The notes under the pieces: generated by a model
Told to the model about the DNA's origin: nothing
Seen by the model: the letters and a program-made list of their open reading frames with translations, nothing else
Databases searched by the model: none
Position numbers and translations under genes: made by a program
Assembly: GCA_902806595.1 (NCBI GenBank)
Contig: CADCXC010000035.1
Span: 682,001 to 746,000 of the forward strand
Direction: 5' to 3'
Length of the DNA stretch: 64,000 bases
DNA from: Pyrenopolyporus hunteri
Taxonomy: Eukaryota; Ascomycota; Sordariomycetes; Xylariales; Hypoxylaceae
Part shown: piece by piece, positions 23,350-34,266 of the stretch
Position numbering within the stretch: the first letter of the stretch is position 1
How the letters are laid out: the number at the start of each line of letters is the position of its first letter

Positions 23350-23978
23350 TCAATCTTCCGCTTGTTGCGCGAAAGGATTCTCAATCTCCTCGCTCCCGTC
23401 TACGGGGCTGATGACTACCAGCAGCGTACCTCGGGCGACGACTAGCCCGAGTGACCGAGTTGCTTCCCTGCCCTCGTCGTCTGCGTAGATGTTTGCACAT
23501 TAGTTTCCGCTCGAATATGTCCCGCAGGAGCGAGATTAATTCTCGGGATCGGCGGCCCCTGAGAAACGTGAATGTTCAACTAACCTCTCATAACCTCTTG
23601 TACCTCATCGAGGACCAAGTTCATCAGGGCGTCGTAGCCCTTGAGCGTGCCGGTGACTACGTGCCGGGATGGAGATTAGTTAATGCCTCAACAGGACAAA
23701 GCGGTACCCGATAAGACGGAAAAGGAGGGTCGCATACCTTCCCGTCCTCCATTAAATTTGACGGTAATTCTCTTATCGACATATTTGCTCAGATCGAGGA
23801 TGTTCTCCTTCTTGGGGCGTTCCCGCTCCTGGGGCGCGCCGCCGCCGCCGGCGCCGGCAGCGCCCGAGTCAGGTCCGTGTCCACCACCACCACCTCTTCC
23901 GCCGCCTCGTCCGCCCCGCGCGCCGCGGGGATGTCCGCCGCCGCCTCGGCCACCGCGGTAATGGGCACGGTCGGCCAT
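23350..23978 (-). CDS. lsm7: U6 snRNA-associated Sm-like protein LSm7
   Basis: Three exons: 23978-23738, 23656-23585 and 23480-23350; 147 residues. Introns are 81 and 104 bp, and intron 1 has an ACTAAT branch site. LSm7 is a ring subunit of LSm2-8 (U6 snRNP, nucleus) and LSm1-7 (mRNA decapping, cytoplasm). The Sm fold begins after KKENILDLSKYVDKRITVKF. Sm1 includes GGREVTGTLKGYDALMNLVLD and Sm2 includes LGLVVARGTLLVVISP. The first ~50 residues are an Arg/Gly-rich low-complexity tail (RGGRGGGG type), an extension relative to yeast Lsm7. The C-terminus is ENPFAQQAED. The stop is TGA at 23350-23352. Confidence 0.95.
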
Positions 23979-26900
23979 TGTGGTAGTAGCGTGGTAGGGT
24001 GGGGTACGAATGGGTAGCGACGGGGTTATTCCTGGGCCTGGGAGGGAGGAAGGGAGGGAAGGGAAGGGAAAGGGGGGTCGAACCGTCCCAGCAGAGCTGG
24101 AATGGGCAGCAGAGGGGAGGAGGAGGAGGAGGAAGGGGACGGGGTTTTGGGGGGGAGCAGCCGGGAAAGATGCGGTGAAGGGAAAGGCGGCAACGGGTTG
24201 GGCGCTGCTCTTCGCGCGAAGTGAAGACTAGTTTCGGAAGTAGGACGGATGCAGAGATAGAGGGGGTCGCGTCGGTCTGGACCGGTCGGTGACGAATCCG
24301 TAGTGCAGACTACTATGAGTACCGTTGCAGCGGACAGCGACAAAGGAGGTGCCGAGATTGGGCGAGGTTATCGTCGGGGGGTGGTGGGAACCTTGCAACG
24401 ATTCGGTCCGGGTTCTTCCTCTCGTCAGCCAGGTAGGTAGTGAAGGGGCGTCTAGTTCACGCGGCCACGGATCTGCGTCTCTCGTCACGTCGTTGGCACT
24501 AGGTAGTGAATGGTGTGGCAGACTTGGGGTGGTAAGTCTCGCCTATCTTCCTGTATGTGCCTTACCTAAGGTAAGTGTGTATATGCACTGTAGGTCCTTT
24601 GACGTAGCCGTAGCGTAGGTTGCTGTTGGTTCCGGAATACGGGTATATATTGGCACAGTTGATTTCTACGACTTTTACTTTTTTTGCGCTTATCTTCGTG
24701 TATTCGCTTTTTACTGGATAAGACGACGAGAATTAGTGGGACCTCGCGGCAAGGCTATTCTCTAATTGACCTAATTGACTCAAAGGCTACGTAAGGCCCT
24801 TCGTGAAGAAGGCGGGGCAGAGGGGAAAAGAAGAAAAAAAATGAAGACTTTTTTTGGTCTCATTTTGGAAATGCTAAGATTCTGTCTTAGTGCGTTTTAA
24901 TGCCGTCCTCTCCAGGGGTTTTGGCGGGGTGCTGAGTGGCTTATTTGGGCTACTTTGGAGGGGCATTCTAGAGCGTTTTTAGGGGAATCCCGACGGAGCA
25001 CTAGCGGCCTGTATGCAGCATTTAGGTGGTGTCATGCAACTGTAAGGGTGTAAGTTCGGCAGCGACCTATATAAACTCTAGCGGCTCCCAGGGATTATAA
25101 GAACAGTACATTGAGTACTGCATCGTATCTACCTACCTTACATACCTACCTACCCTGGTACCTATGTACGCATGTACATACAGAGGTAAGTGCATATAGC
25201 TGCAGAGTATGTCACATTGATCCCGTCTACATAGTATCATCCGAGCTGTAATATACGCTCTTTTCGTCCTGGCATAGGCAGCTGAATACGGAGAGCGGGG
25301 GGATAGCTCATGGCGAAAATAGGCAGGAAGAAAAAGAAAAGGAACCAGGAAAGCGACGATGGAAGGGTAGCAGTTCAGACGAATAGGGGTATATGTTATA
25401 ATATATTCGTGAGTACACGAGAGTTTCGATGACGTAGGGAACATTCGGCTCGTTTGTTTTAATAGCAGCCTACGTAGAGAGAGACTTGTACAAAAGGACC
25501 AAACTAGGTGCTTATGTCCTCAACCTGGTAATTGGTTGTAAGACCCTGAGCTGAGAGAAACCCCGAACACCATTCCTCCAGATCAAATCTCTCCAAATTC
25601 TTTTGCAATCTATCTATGTGTATGTACCAATATAACTAGCGATGCACTTTAGACAGATCCATCACCTATAGGTGGGTTCCAATGTCAAATCGGTGAAGTC
25701 CGTCGATCTTTCCCTCCCCCCGTACGGCGACATGGGAGCATACAATCGGGGGGGACCCTTAAGGTAGCGGAATTCAACATCGATGATCTTCTCCTAGATG
25801 TGGCTAGAGGCCCCCAAATAGCGAGAGACCGAGAGCGAGTCCGGAGAGGCAACGCGAAATGATCAACAACAGGGAACGGAAGGAAGTTTGAAAAGGCCCC
25901 AAGTTCCTATTGCGTGCCCAGTTGCGTGGAGCACATGTAAACAGCCGGGACGTTGTTGACAAACCTCGCCTCGCTTAATTTTGTAGTCGGAGAAAATTCC
26001 GCTGGTGGTTACGTGCGTTAGATACGGACACATCCATATATGTAGGTAGGTACTTATATACATACAAGAGGGTAGATGTCCTTATATATTACCTGTTCAG
26101 AGGACAACGACGATGCTTTGCGAGGAATTATTATATGTCCAACTTAGATGTATATATACCTACCTACCTATATATATATCTACCTAGGTATATATATGGA
26201 TGTAAGTATGGTGTTTTACGCTAGGTCTGTACCCGTGAACCTTGGAGACTAAGTACCTAGGTATTTATGAGGTATAATGTCATGTCCTTGATGCACATAA
26301 CATACATGTATTTCTAGGTAGGTGCCTACCCCGAGATGGCTTATGCTTCTAGCCTCAGCTCAATTGGTTGAACAAGCTAGCCGGGAAGAGAGAAAAAAAC
26401 ACGGATGGGAAGTCACTTACTTATCAGATGCTCATTACCTATCTAGACCGCATAGGAAAGGCCAGCTACCTAGCAGCTTTCTTACCCACTTCGACAACCT
26501 ACCTAATCCCTGCTAACCTCAGCGATGGGAACTACCGCCGTTAATTTCTGTGGGAAATGCTTCTCTTTTTCAACTACTGCGTTTTTAATGACCAATATTC
26601 GGTAACTAATATCCAACATCCAATATCTATATCCTATATCTCCTATCTACTTCCATACAACTTGGGACGCTCTTTGCTTTTCTCTTAAATTTGTTTCCGT
26701 ATCTACCTCCTACTGCACCTTATCGTTCCGCGAGGTGCCTATCCCAAGCATTTTTAAGCCCCGCGTCTAGCTATCGAATCGAATCAACCCCGGTTTCCGA
26801 CCTTCCCTTGTTCCCCCAGTCCATCCTCACGGTAGTTTACTCCGTATTTTCTATTTGCGTCGAGGCTGAGTTATCATCATATTTAGGTAGGCGTTCTCTT

Positions 26901-27092
26901 GCTTACCTTGCCGTACGTAGGTATATTTCAGCACCTCCGTACGTCAACACGCATTTTATCTATTTCCCCTTCTTCTCCTTTTCTTTCCTTTCTCCCTCTC
27001 CTCATTAAGTCGACCGTCCCCTCGCTCTGACCCAATTCCCTCACCCATATGTAGTTACTCACAGCGAACGAAAGGTCCGAACCTTCGTTTCT
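23979..27092. other. Intergenic between LSM7 (-) and a Zn2Cys6 gene (+)
   Basis: About 3.1 kb with no recognised gene. The part next to LSM7 is purine/G-rich (24045-24190). AT-rich simple stretches with CCTACCT motifs occur at 25128-25160 and 26035-26200. 26590-26650 is a degenerate TATATCC/CAATATC tract. 26930-27005 is pyrimidine-rich, typical of fungal promoters. The right end is presumably promoter and leader of the Zn2Cys6 gene. Confidence 0.5.
26146..26200. repeat. TA/CCTACCT simple-sequence cluster
   Basis: Alternating TATATATA runs with CCTACCTACCTA and CTACCTAGGTA units, partly palindromic. It resembles other intergenic motif clusters in the window. Confidence 0.7.
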
Positions 27093-27215
27093 ATGACGAC
27101 CGCCCAGCTCAAAAAGGCCCAGAAGCTCGGCGCGCTTAATTTTTGCAGCCAGCTTGCCGCTCCCGGGGCTTTCGCATCTCTCGACCCATTCGCAGCTTGG
27201 AGCATTAATCCGTAA
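27093..27215 (+). CDS. Upstream ORF, 40 codons, ahead of the Zn2Cys6 gene
   Basis: An ATG-to-TAA frame of 40 residues (starting MTTAQLKKAQKLGALNF, ending DPFAAWSINP) lies 275 bases before the start codon of the Zn2Cys6 gene. Codon choice is GC-ended and coding-like (AAG, CTC, GCC), unlike the surrounding leader. It could be a translated uORF regulating the downstream gene, a small separate gene, or an alternative first exon. A stop codon follows directly, and I see no splice donor that would clearly join it to the main frame. Function unknown. Confidence 0.45.
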   Translation: MTTAQLKKAQKLGALNFCSQLAAPGAFASLDPFAAWSINP

Positions 27216-27489
27216 TAAATTCGCTCCAATTGTTTGCTGGCCCTAATAATCCACCCATTTTTCCAAATACCTACTCAAATCCTCGGACGGAAGTAGCAAC
27301 ATTTAGCGAGCACTCACCGGCGCAACCTGCGTTATACTCGCATATGTCAACCTTTCTCTGCCGTTGACAGGATTGATTGGACGATCCGTCTGTTTTCTTA
27401 GAGCCATTAAGCACATTATACTTACATCAAAATTCCCCGCCAAAATTGAACAGTCGTCTGTAAATTTCCCGGGTGTGAGAGGTGCCAGG

Positions 27490-29435
27490 ATGGCGCACAA
27501 TCCGGATCCTGATCAACATAAACGGAAAAGAGATATATCCGATGACAACGGGAATCAAGCACCGCATGCTGACCGCATACCACAACCTCCTCCGCCTCAA
27601 TCAGGTAAGTCTCATTCACCCTCCAACTCGCACTTATACACATACATCCGCACCTCCATAGGTGACAGGCATTTGAGGGGACGATGATATCGGCATACTT
27701 TGTTTCGTATGTAACATTGGCTTCCCATCTTCGTATTATTGCCGTGGCCTATTATGAGATTATCCTACCTACCCATGTACCGTATCTTTATATCGACTAT
27801 TATGCTCTTTCCACGAAATAAGGGGCTTGACTGACTAATTTTTAATCGTGATCCCGGGCGCGTTCCGCAATTTTGAACTGACTGACCGATAATCAAGGCA
27901 CTATAGCTCCTATAAACTACCTATCCAAAGCACACCCGGTGAAGCTCAAGCTCATCCAAGGCGACAGCGACACTTTTTCTGACGTACTCACTCTAGTCAA
28001 CGAATATGAGGGTGAGCCTTTTCCGCCCTCCATTACTACTCCTTGCATACATTCGCGCTAACTTAATAACCCAGGGGTACTAAATAGGCACGAGAGCCTT
28101 GCCTCTAATCTGGGAGCGAAATTGACGGGTAGTCGCCTTCTAAAGGCGATGGAGGGTGCCTTTGAAGGCTCAATAACAACAACTCCGCCGCAAACGGTCT
28201 ATAGCCCTGATCCCGTCACGTGGCTTGACATAGTCGAGTTTGCAAAAGCAAAGCCTGGTGAATTCGTTCTGACGCCTACTCCCAACGGCACGCGATGCTG
28301 TCAATTTCATTTGAAGGGTGTACAGGTCGAAATCGGGGAGGACGATTGGAGATTAATAGTCTCCGGTGCTTTGGACAGATTCAGGCTGGTGCCACCACAG
28401 CCGCTAGAGGAAGATGAGACGGCGGAGCTAGCAACCCTCGAAATTGTCGAGCAACGACTACAAGTTTTGATCAAGAAGGCGGACGAGGTGGCGCGTAGAG
28501 CCCGCCAGCTTAACTACCATTTAAGTGGGCGAAAGGCCTCTATACATGCGCGCCGTGCGTCGCAATCGGCTTCTGGTCCCAACTACCAGGCCGTGGGCCA
28601 GTCGATTGGTTCGGGGGCAAATCCGGGATACGACTTACATGCCGACCTCCTCCAGCAGTTCCTCGCACCCTCGCAACCTTCTAGCCACCGGATATCTTCG
28701 GCCAGCTCGATACCGCCAACTCCAAATGCAATAGGTACTGCGACCTCGACACCGAGGACTTCCATCCAACAAACAGCCATACTTGGTAGTAACCGGCCGT
28801 CACCAAGCTACCCCGCTGAGCCGGTAGTTAGAGATATCGAGGAAGAGAACCGCGCCTTGGTGACAGCAAAAATCGAGAGGTTACCACGCGGAGGCACCAT
28901 ACATCCACCGTGCGATAGATGTCGAAGACTTAAAACACAGTGCGTTAAGCACCTAACGGCTTGCCAAGGCTGCACCAAGAAGCATGCGAGGTGTGTATGG
29001 AAGGGTCTAACAGAAGAGGAGGTGGCGTGGCTTAAGGGGGAAGTTGGCGGAGATGGCGATGATGAGGGAGATGAACTAAGAGATGCTGGCAGAGCAGGGT
29101 TCGGTTCTCAATCGCATCACGAGTTTAGAGACCAACGTATGGGATCGGAACGTGGCGATTCACCCAACGCGAGTCGACCGCTATCAAGGATAGCCATCGG
29201 AAGGCCAGCCGACGATGTGTGGAGAAAGGGTCCAGAGGCATCGATCAGTAGCCGGCACGACAGCATGGAAATAGACCGGAGGGAAGTCCGCCAAGGGCAT
29301 GAGTACTCGAGAAAAGAGGTAACGGGTGGGATATTTAAGGAACAGAAGTCAATACTCAGTCACATGGCTTCCGTCGCATCGGCGGCGGCGGATGCGGCAG
29401 CAATTTCGCGCGGGAATCAACATCATTCGGAATAG
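27490..29435 (+). CDS. Zn(II)2Cys6-domain protein with an internal zinc cluster
   Basis: Three exons: 27490-27604, 27898-28011 and 28075-29435; 529 residues. Intron 1 is 293 bp and intron 2 is 63 bp. The start is the ATG giving MAHNPDPDQHKRKRD, a basic, possibly nuclear-targeting N-terminus. The fungal binuclear zinc cluster is complete, Cys356-X2-Cys-X6-Cys-X6-Cys-X2-Cys-X6-Cys383 (CDRCRRLKTQC...CQGC...C), but lies two-thirds along the protein instead of near the N-terminus. A helical charged region (LEIVEQRLQVLIKKADEVARRARQLN) and a Ser/Pro-rich stretch precede it. No fungal-specific transcription factor (MHR) domain is recognised. It is probably a nuclear DNA-binding or chromatin-associated regulator; the targets are unknown. 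Confidence 0.88.
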
Positions 29436-30344
29436 CTGCCGAGCACGAGAGGAAAAATCAGTCTCCTGGTTGTACATATATAGACGGAAGCATTTATGTG
29501 CAGGTAGCTCGTCAAAATAGGTGCAAGGTACCCCCATTTTGTAAATATGTACCTATTTACCACCTTCGGATAGCATGTGGCTGGGAATGAGGCTGGAAAT
29601 GCGGCTAGTACCAGTATCGGGTGCCTTATCAATTTGGCTGAACTTTATGTCGTCATTCAGCCTCAAAAAGAAAATTGAAGAAATTACAAACGGAACACTG
29701 CTACTCGACAACCACGACAATATGACGTTGACAATGGCCTTGAACGACTTTATATATGATACGGGAGGTTTATGCACCTAGATCAGGTGTCTTACGCATA
29801 ATATCCGGCCCGCATGGCCGTTTCGGCGCGGGCCTATCTCTACGCCGGTGCGCTCTTGCCCCCAAAGTTCCCGAAAACCAGGACAGCGGGTATCCGAGCC
29901 ACAGTCAGCGGGGGCCCACTTAATAGGATTTCGAGGGGCGCGCTAGTGAGGGCAGACGCGACGGGATAAAAAAGAAGATTGTGGCGCTGGTATCCATTAA
30001 AAAAAAAAAAGTCAAAAAATCAATTGCGTCCTTTGACGTCGTAAAAAAATAAAACTGGTACCCAAATTTCCAACTTCCAACTTTCTATGAGCTCACAAGC
30101 TCACACACTTTACCCTAACTAGACGTTCCGTTTATTTAAACGATAGCTTCAATGAACGTTATCTAGTGCCGTCCCAACTAAATCACCGAGGATCCTGCTG
30201 CGTTGAATATCAAGCCATATTCATGGAGTATCGATAGTTGACCTTGATAGCGCCCCCGCGATCTCGAACTGCACCCACCGACCGAACTGACCGAATTGAC
30301 CGAACCGACTCAAACTAACACTTCGCTCTTAATAACTGGCCACA
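29436..30344. other. Intergenic, upstream of RIM2
   Basis: About 0.9 kb. It contains the 3' UTR of the Zn2Cys6 gene and the RIM2 promoter, with an A-run at 29999-30010. An imperfect direct repeat of (GA)CCGAAYT units lies at about 30277-30312, immediately before the RIM2 start. No gene recognised. Confidence 0.5.
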
Positions 30345-31701
30345 ATGGCTCAGTCACCGTCTCATGCGCCGTACGCAATGGCAAAGTCCGAAAAGCGTCA
30401 CGATAGCTCGCGGCAGATCCCGCAGCAATCGCCGCTGTCCCAGTCCCGCGAACTCGGTCTCGCGACTCCCGAGGCCACAACAACGACGTCGTCGCCGTTC
30501 TCCAGGTCATGGCCGCACCTAGTCGCCGGAGGGTACGTTACGATTCCTCTTTCTCGTCCCTAGGTTTTTTTTCTCCCTTTTCCGAAGAACCAGGAGCGGT
30601 TCGCCAGAAGCAGCGCATATCCGTAAAGGCTCACGCTAAAAGCTTTTCTCTTCTCGCAGGGTCGGAGGCATGACGGCGTCTGTCTTAACAGCACCGCTCG
30701 ACGTCCTGAAGACGCGGCTCCAGTCCGACTTCTACCAAGCTCAGCTCCGAGCGGCCCGGGAAGCGACGGGCCAAGCCCGCCTGACTCCGTGGCGCTCCGC
30801 CGCCTACCATTTGCAAGAAACATTACAGATCCTGCGCGACGTGCACCGGACGGAGGGGTGGCGCGCTCTGTTCAAGGGCCTGGGGCCGAACCTAATTGGT
30901 GTCATCCCGGCACGAAGTATCAACTTTTACGTATATCCGACAAGCAAACGCGCATACTCGCAATGGATGGGCGCATCGCCCGACAACCCTATCGTGCATC
31001 TGGCCAGCGCGGTGACGGCCGGGATCGCGACGGGGACGGCGACGAATCCGATCTGGCTGGTGAAGACGCGGATGCAGCTGGACAAGAACAACGCGGAGCG
31101 CAAGGGCGACGTGAGCGCGCGGCGGTACCGCAACAGCTGGGACTGCATCCGGCAGGTGATGCGGGACGAGGGCCCGCGGGGCTTCTTCAAGGGCCTGAGC
31201 GCGAGTTACCTCGGCGTGACGGAGAGCACGCTGCAGTGGATGATGTACGAGGAACTCAAGCAGCAGCTGCGACGGCGCGAGGCCAAGATCGTGAAGAGCG
31301 GTCGCGAGAAGAATTGGTGGGACCGCACGATCGACTGGACGGGCAATTTCATGGGTGCTGGCGCCGCCAAGGGGGTGGCGTCTATCCTGACATATCCACA
31401 TGAGGTCAGTGCTTAGCAGCGGTCTTGCGGCGCAGCTATTCATTAGAGGATTGTGAAAAGGAAGACGAGTATGCTAACATAAGAGCAGGTTGCGCGGACA
31501 CGTCTCAGACAAGCACCGATGGCAGACGGCCGGCCCAAATACACTGGCCTCGTACAATGCTTCCGCCTCGTCTGGAAGGAGGAAGGCTTCGTCGGGCTGT
31601 ACGGTGGCCTTACACCGCACCTGATGCGCACGATCCCCTCGGCCGCAATTATGTTCGGCATGTACGAGGTTATCGTCAAATTCCTTGGCGCAAAGAGCTA
31701 G
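30345..31701 (+). CDS. rim2: Mitochondrial pyrimidine nucleotide carrier, Rim2/SLC25A33-36 type
   Basis: Three exons: 30345-30532, 30660-31404 and 31489-31701; 381 residues. Introns are 127 and 84 bp, the second with a GCTAAC branch site. The protein is a six-helix inner-membrane carrier. Three repeats each carry the Px[D/E]xx[K/R] signature: PLDVLKTRLQ, PIWLVKTRMQL and PHEVARTRLR. The ~65-residue N-terminal Ser/Gln-rich extension, the LFKGLGPNLIGVIPARSINF block and the TATNPIWLVKTRMQLD second repeat fit the Rim2 pyrimidine (deoxy)nucleotide exchanger family, which supplies mitochondria with nucleotides for DNA and RNA synthesis. The middle exon is very GC-rich, and long shadow frames occur around it. 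Family assignment is strong; substrate is inferred from the family. Confidence 0.94.
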
Positions 31702-33374
31702 AGGATAAGAGACCTAGCGCGCGAGATAGAATCCCTTGACTTTTAGCTGCGGCCTTACTAGCATTGACATTTGACGAACAAGAGAGGACAAGCGTCCGAC
31801 GACACCCGTGTAATACTACTGACCTAAGGTGCGAGGTGAGAAGGAAGTGAGCGTGCTGGATGAATGTTTCGATATCTTTCAAGCTGCGGTTAGATATCCC
31901 GAGGATCGTAGGCCTCGGATGGAACTTGATTCAAGTTACCCCAGGCTATTGTTTCCAGCGCTCACACACGAGAACTATATCACTACTACCGCACGCATCC
32001 ATACACGGAATAAACGGAATTATACTACAGCATAGAAAGGGGCCGGGGACTTATAAAAAAAAAGGCTTGGGAGGCAAGAGTAGCAGGGCAAACACGGTTC
32101 TTGCTAGCTCACGGCCAGAGGTTATCTTAACAAGCAAGCCGGCTTAGTACCCAACCAACCCGGCGAATTAAGTAGCTGCGATCTACGCGTTACGAAGAAA
32201 GACAACTACCTAACCTACCTAGGGTAGGTGTCTAAGATAGCATACCCGGCGTTCGGGGCTGAACGGAGACGACGCAAAACGGCAGCGGAAAACGGGAACG
32301 GGAACGGGGCGGGCCGAAGGTATGCATGCATGCATGTATGTATGTACGTATGATGCGTGATGATGCTCGAGGTATCGGATAGACAGGGCGCGGAATGAGG
32401 AGGATACGATAAAATAATGAAAAGCACGATCCACTCCTAGATTAGATTCCCGCGGCACGGATACGTGATATTTGCGCTGTTAGGTTTGATTTACCTGGGT
32501 AGGTAGGTAGGTATGTGAAGGATGAGTGATGGGGGAGGATGCCTACCTACCTAGGTAGGCAGGGATTGATCTAGAATAAGTCGCAACCGCAACCTAAGAT
32601 ACGAAGCCGAGTCGAGTCCATTCGATACGCTGTTTCATCATCATTTACATAAAGGTCATATCACAAAACCTCGATGTCAGCGGCGCTTAGGCTAACCCAA
32701 AAAATAACCAACAAAAGTCGAACCCAGCTGAAACCCTGGTAGGAAGCACTTCACGAGCATTAAGAGGAAATTTTATATTAATATAAGTAAAAGAGCTAAG
32801 AAATCAACGCAATGTTATCTTTCCCGACTACCTTAAGTCCCAGTAATCCGGTTTTTGTTTTCTCCTCTTCCGCCAGAGAGCGGATGGCTTCGAGTCGTAT
32901 TATCTTAGTGCTTGAGTTAGCTATAAGTTAAGTAGGTAAGTAAGTACCTAGGTAGGCACGTATGTCCATTTGATTCATTCATTCATTCGTCCACATGAGC
33001 GCCACGAAAGTAGGTGTACGCGTTGCCACAGGGTCTTTCTTTCTCGATCCGTGCGTCCCATTTGCCCTGCTCTGGTCTTTCCCATACCACACGCAAAAGC
33101 CTAGCACAGCGATATATGAGGAGCAAAAACTCTCGGATAATGCCTCTTCGGTTCCCATAATTGATTTTGTTTAATGTTTTTTTCTTGAATTTTCCGTTCA
33201 TCGTAACGTCGTCCCAGTCTCCCAGCTACTGCGCTTCGATGTTACGACTACGCCCTGCAGGTGAGTCTCAGCGAGCTGTTTCGGCGGCCGTTTCTGGAGC
33301 TTTCGAGGGGTGCGGCGGCCGTTCGTGGTCGGAGACCCGTTGTTATTATGGGTTAACGAGTCGAATAGGCGCAG
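31702..33374. other. Convergent 3' region, RIM2 / SNX3; no gene recognised
   Basis: About 1.7 kb. It contains short simple repeats: GCATGCATGCATGTATGTATG at about 32322-32342, GGTAGGTAGGTAGGTATG near 32498-32515, and a palindrome GCCTACCTAGGTAGGC-type cluster at 32541-32560. No gene recognised. Confidence 0.5.
32498..32560. repeat. AGGT/ACCT motif cluster with inverted arrangement
   Basis: Four tandem GTAG units are followed 30 bp later by GCCTACCTACCTAGGTAGGC, whose centre is a perfect palindrome. It is another member of the dispersed motif family. Confidence 0.7.
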
Positions 33375-34266
33375 TCACCAGGCGTTGCGGTCCCAGTTGG
33401 GGTCTAAGGGCACGAGTTAGCTAATCGGGTCCTGGTGAGTATGGCTGGCGCGTTGGCGGCAGTTCATCGGAATTGTCCTTCGTGGCTCAATAATTCCTTC
33501 GTGAAGCCCCTTTCAAGTCTCGGGCTTATATTCATGGTCGAATCTTCCTGGTCCACCGAGCGAGAGAGGAAGCGGAACTATATCAACAGTCGACGAAGAG
33601 AAAGGGGAAGGGGAAAAGAAGAAGCAAAACTCACCCTGCACGAACGCAGCCAGGACCTTGCTTCCGGTCTGAAGGAGCGGGTGGCCGACAACGATCTTGA
33701 GGAACTTCTCGAGGCCGGCGCGGCGGCCCTCGATGACGTCGTCGGAGAAGCGGTTGGTGAAGACCTTGCCGGGGAGCGGGGGGATGGTGACGCGGGCGCT
33801 CTCGCGCTCGAGGATGTCGCGGAAGTACTCGAAGTCGCTGTAGCGCCGGCGCACCGACGAGTGGCGCAGCTTGAATGCCGGGATGTTGGTCCGGCACACG
33901 ATCTCGTAGTCTGTGTACATGTTGCGCGACGTGCCGTGCGTGCGCGGGTTGCGGACCTGTTTGGAGGAGACCCCCGTCGGTTAGCTTTCCTGCTGCTATT
34001 GGTAGGGTGGGCTGGTTCCATTTGCCGCGTGCATGAGGCGTGTGAGAGAGTTAGGGGGGGAGGAGTGGGAGGAGAACGAGGCTCTGCTAGCCTGCTCTCA
34101 TCGGGCAGGGTCACGCGTTTGTCTAGAACATGGCTAAACGATGAGTCTCAAGGGGAAGCCGTACCTCGATCTCGAGGAAGTTCTCAGGAGGGCCATAGAT
34201 CTCCTCGAATGACTGCTGGCGCGTGTCCGGCATGGACTGCATGATAGGGCGGGTCAGGCCGGCCAT
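33375..34266 (-). CDS. snx3: Sorting nexin-3 homologue (Snx3/Grd19), PX domain
   Basis: Three exons: 34266-34165, 33956-33635 and 33403-33375; 150 residues. Introns are 208 and 231 bp, and the last coding exon is only 29 bp (DPNWDRNAW then TGA). Snx3/Grd19 binds PtdIns3P on endosomes and sorts cargo with retromer to the Golgi. A single PX domain covers almost all of the protein: MYTDYEIVCRTNIPAF, SVRRRYSDFEYFRDILERES with the RRYSDFE phosphoinositide-binding motif, IPPLPGKVFTNRFSDDVIEGRR with the proline-rich loop, and LEKFLKIVVGHPLLQ. The N-terminus could start at Met1 (34266) or at an in-frame ATG at 34242. Neurospora-type relatives match the second start. It is divergent from the next gene. 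Confidence 0.95.

Noticed and set aside
30789..31443. Long frames on both strands over RIM2 exon 2
   Set aside because: Shadows of a GC-rich exon; the carrier frame has all three family signatures.
33435..34244. 269-codon plus-strand frame over SNX3
   Set aside because: Antisense shadow of the PX-domain exon and its introns; text is Glu/Ala/Val repetitive.
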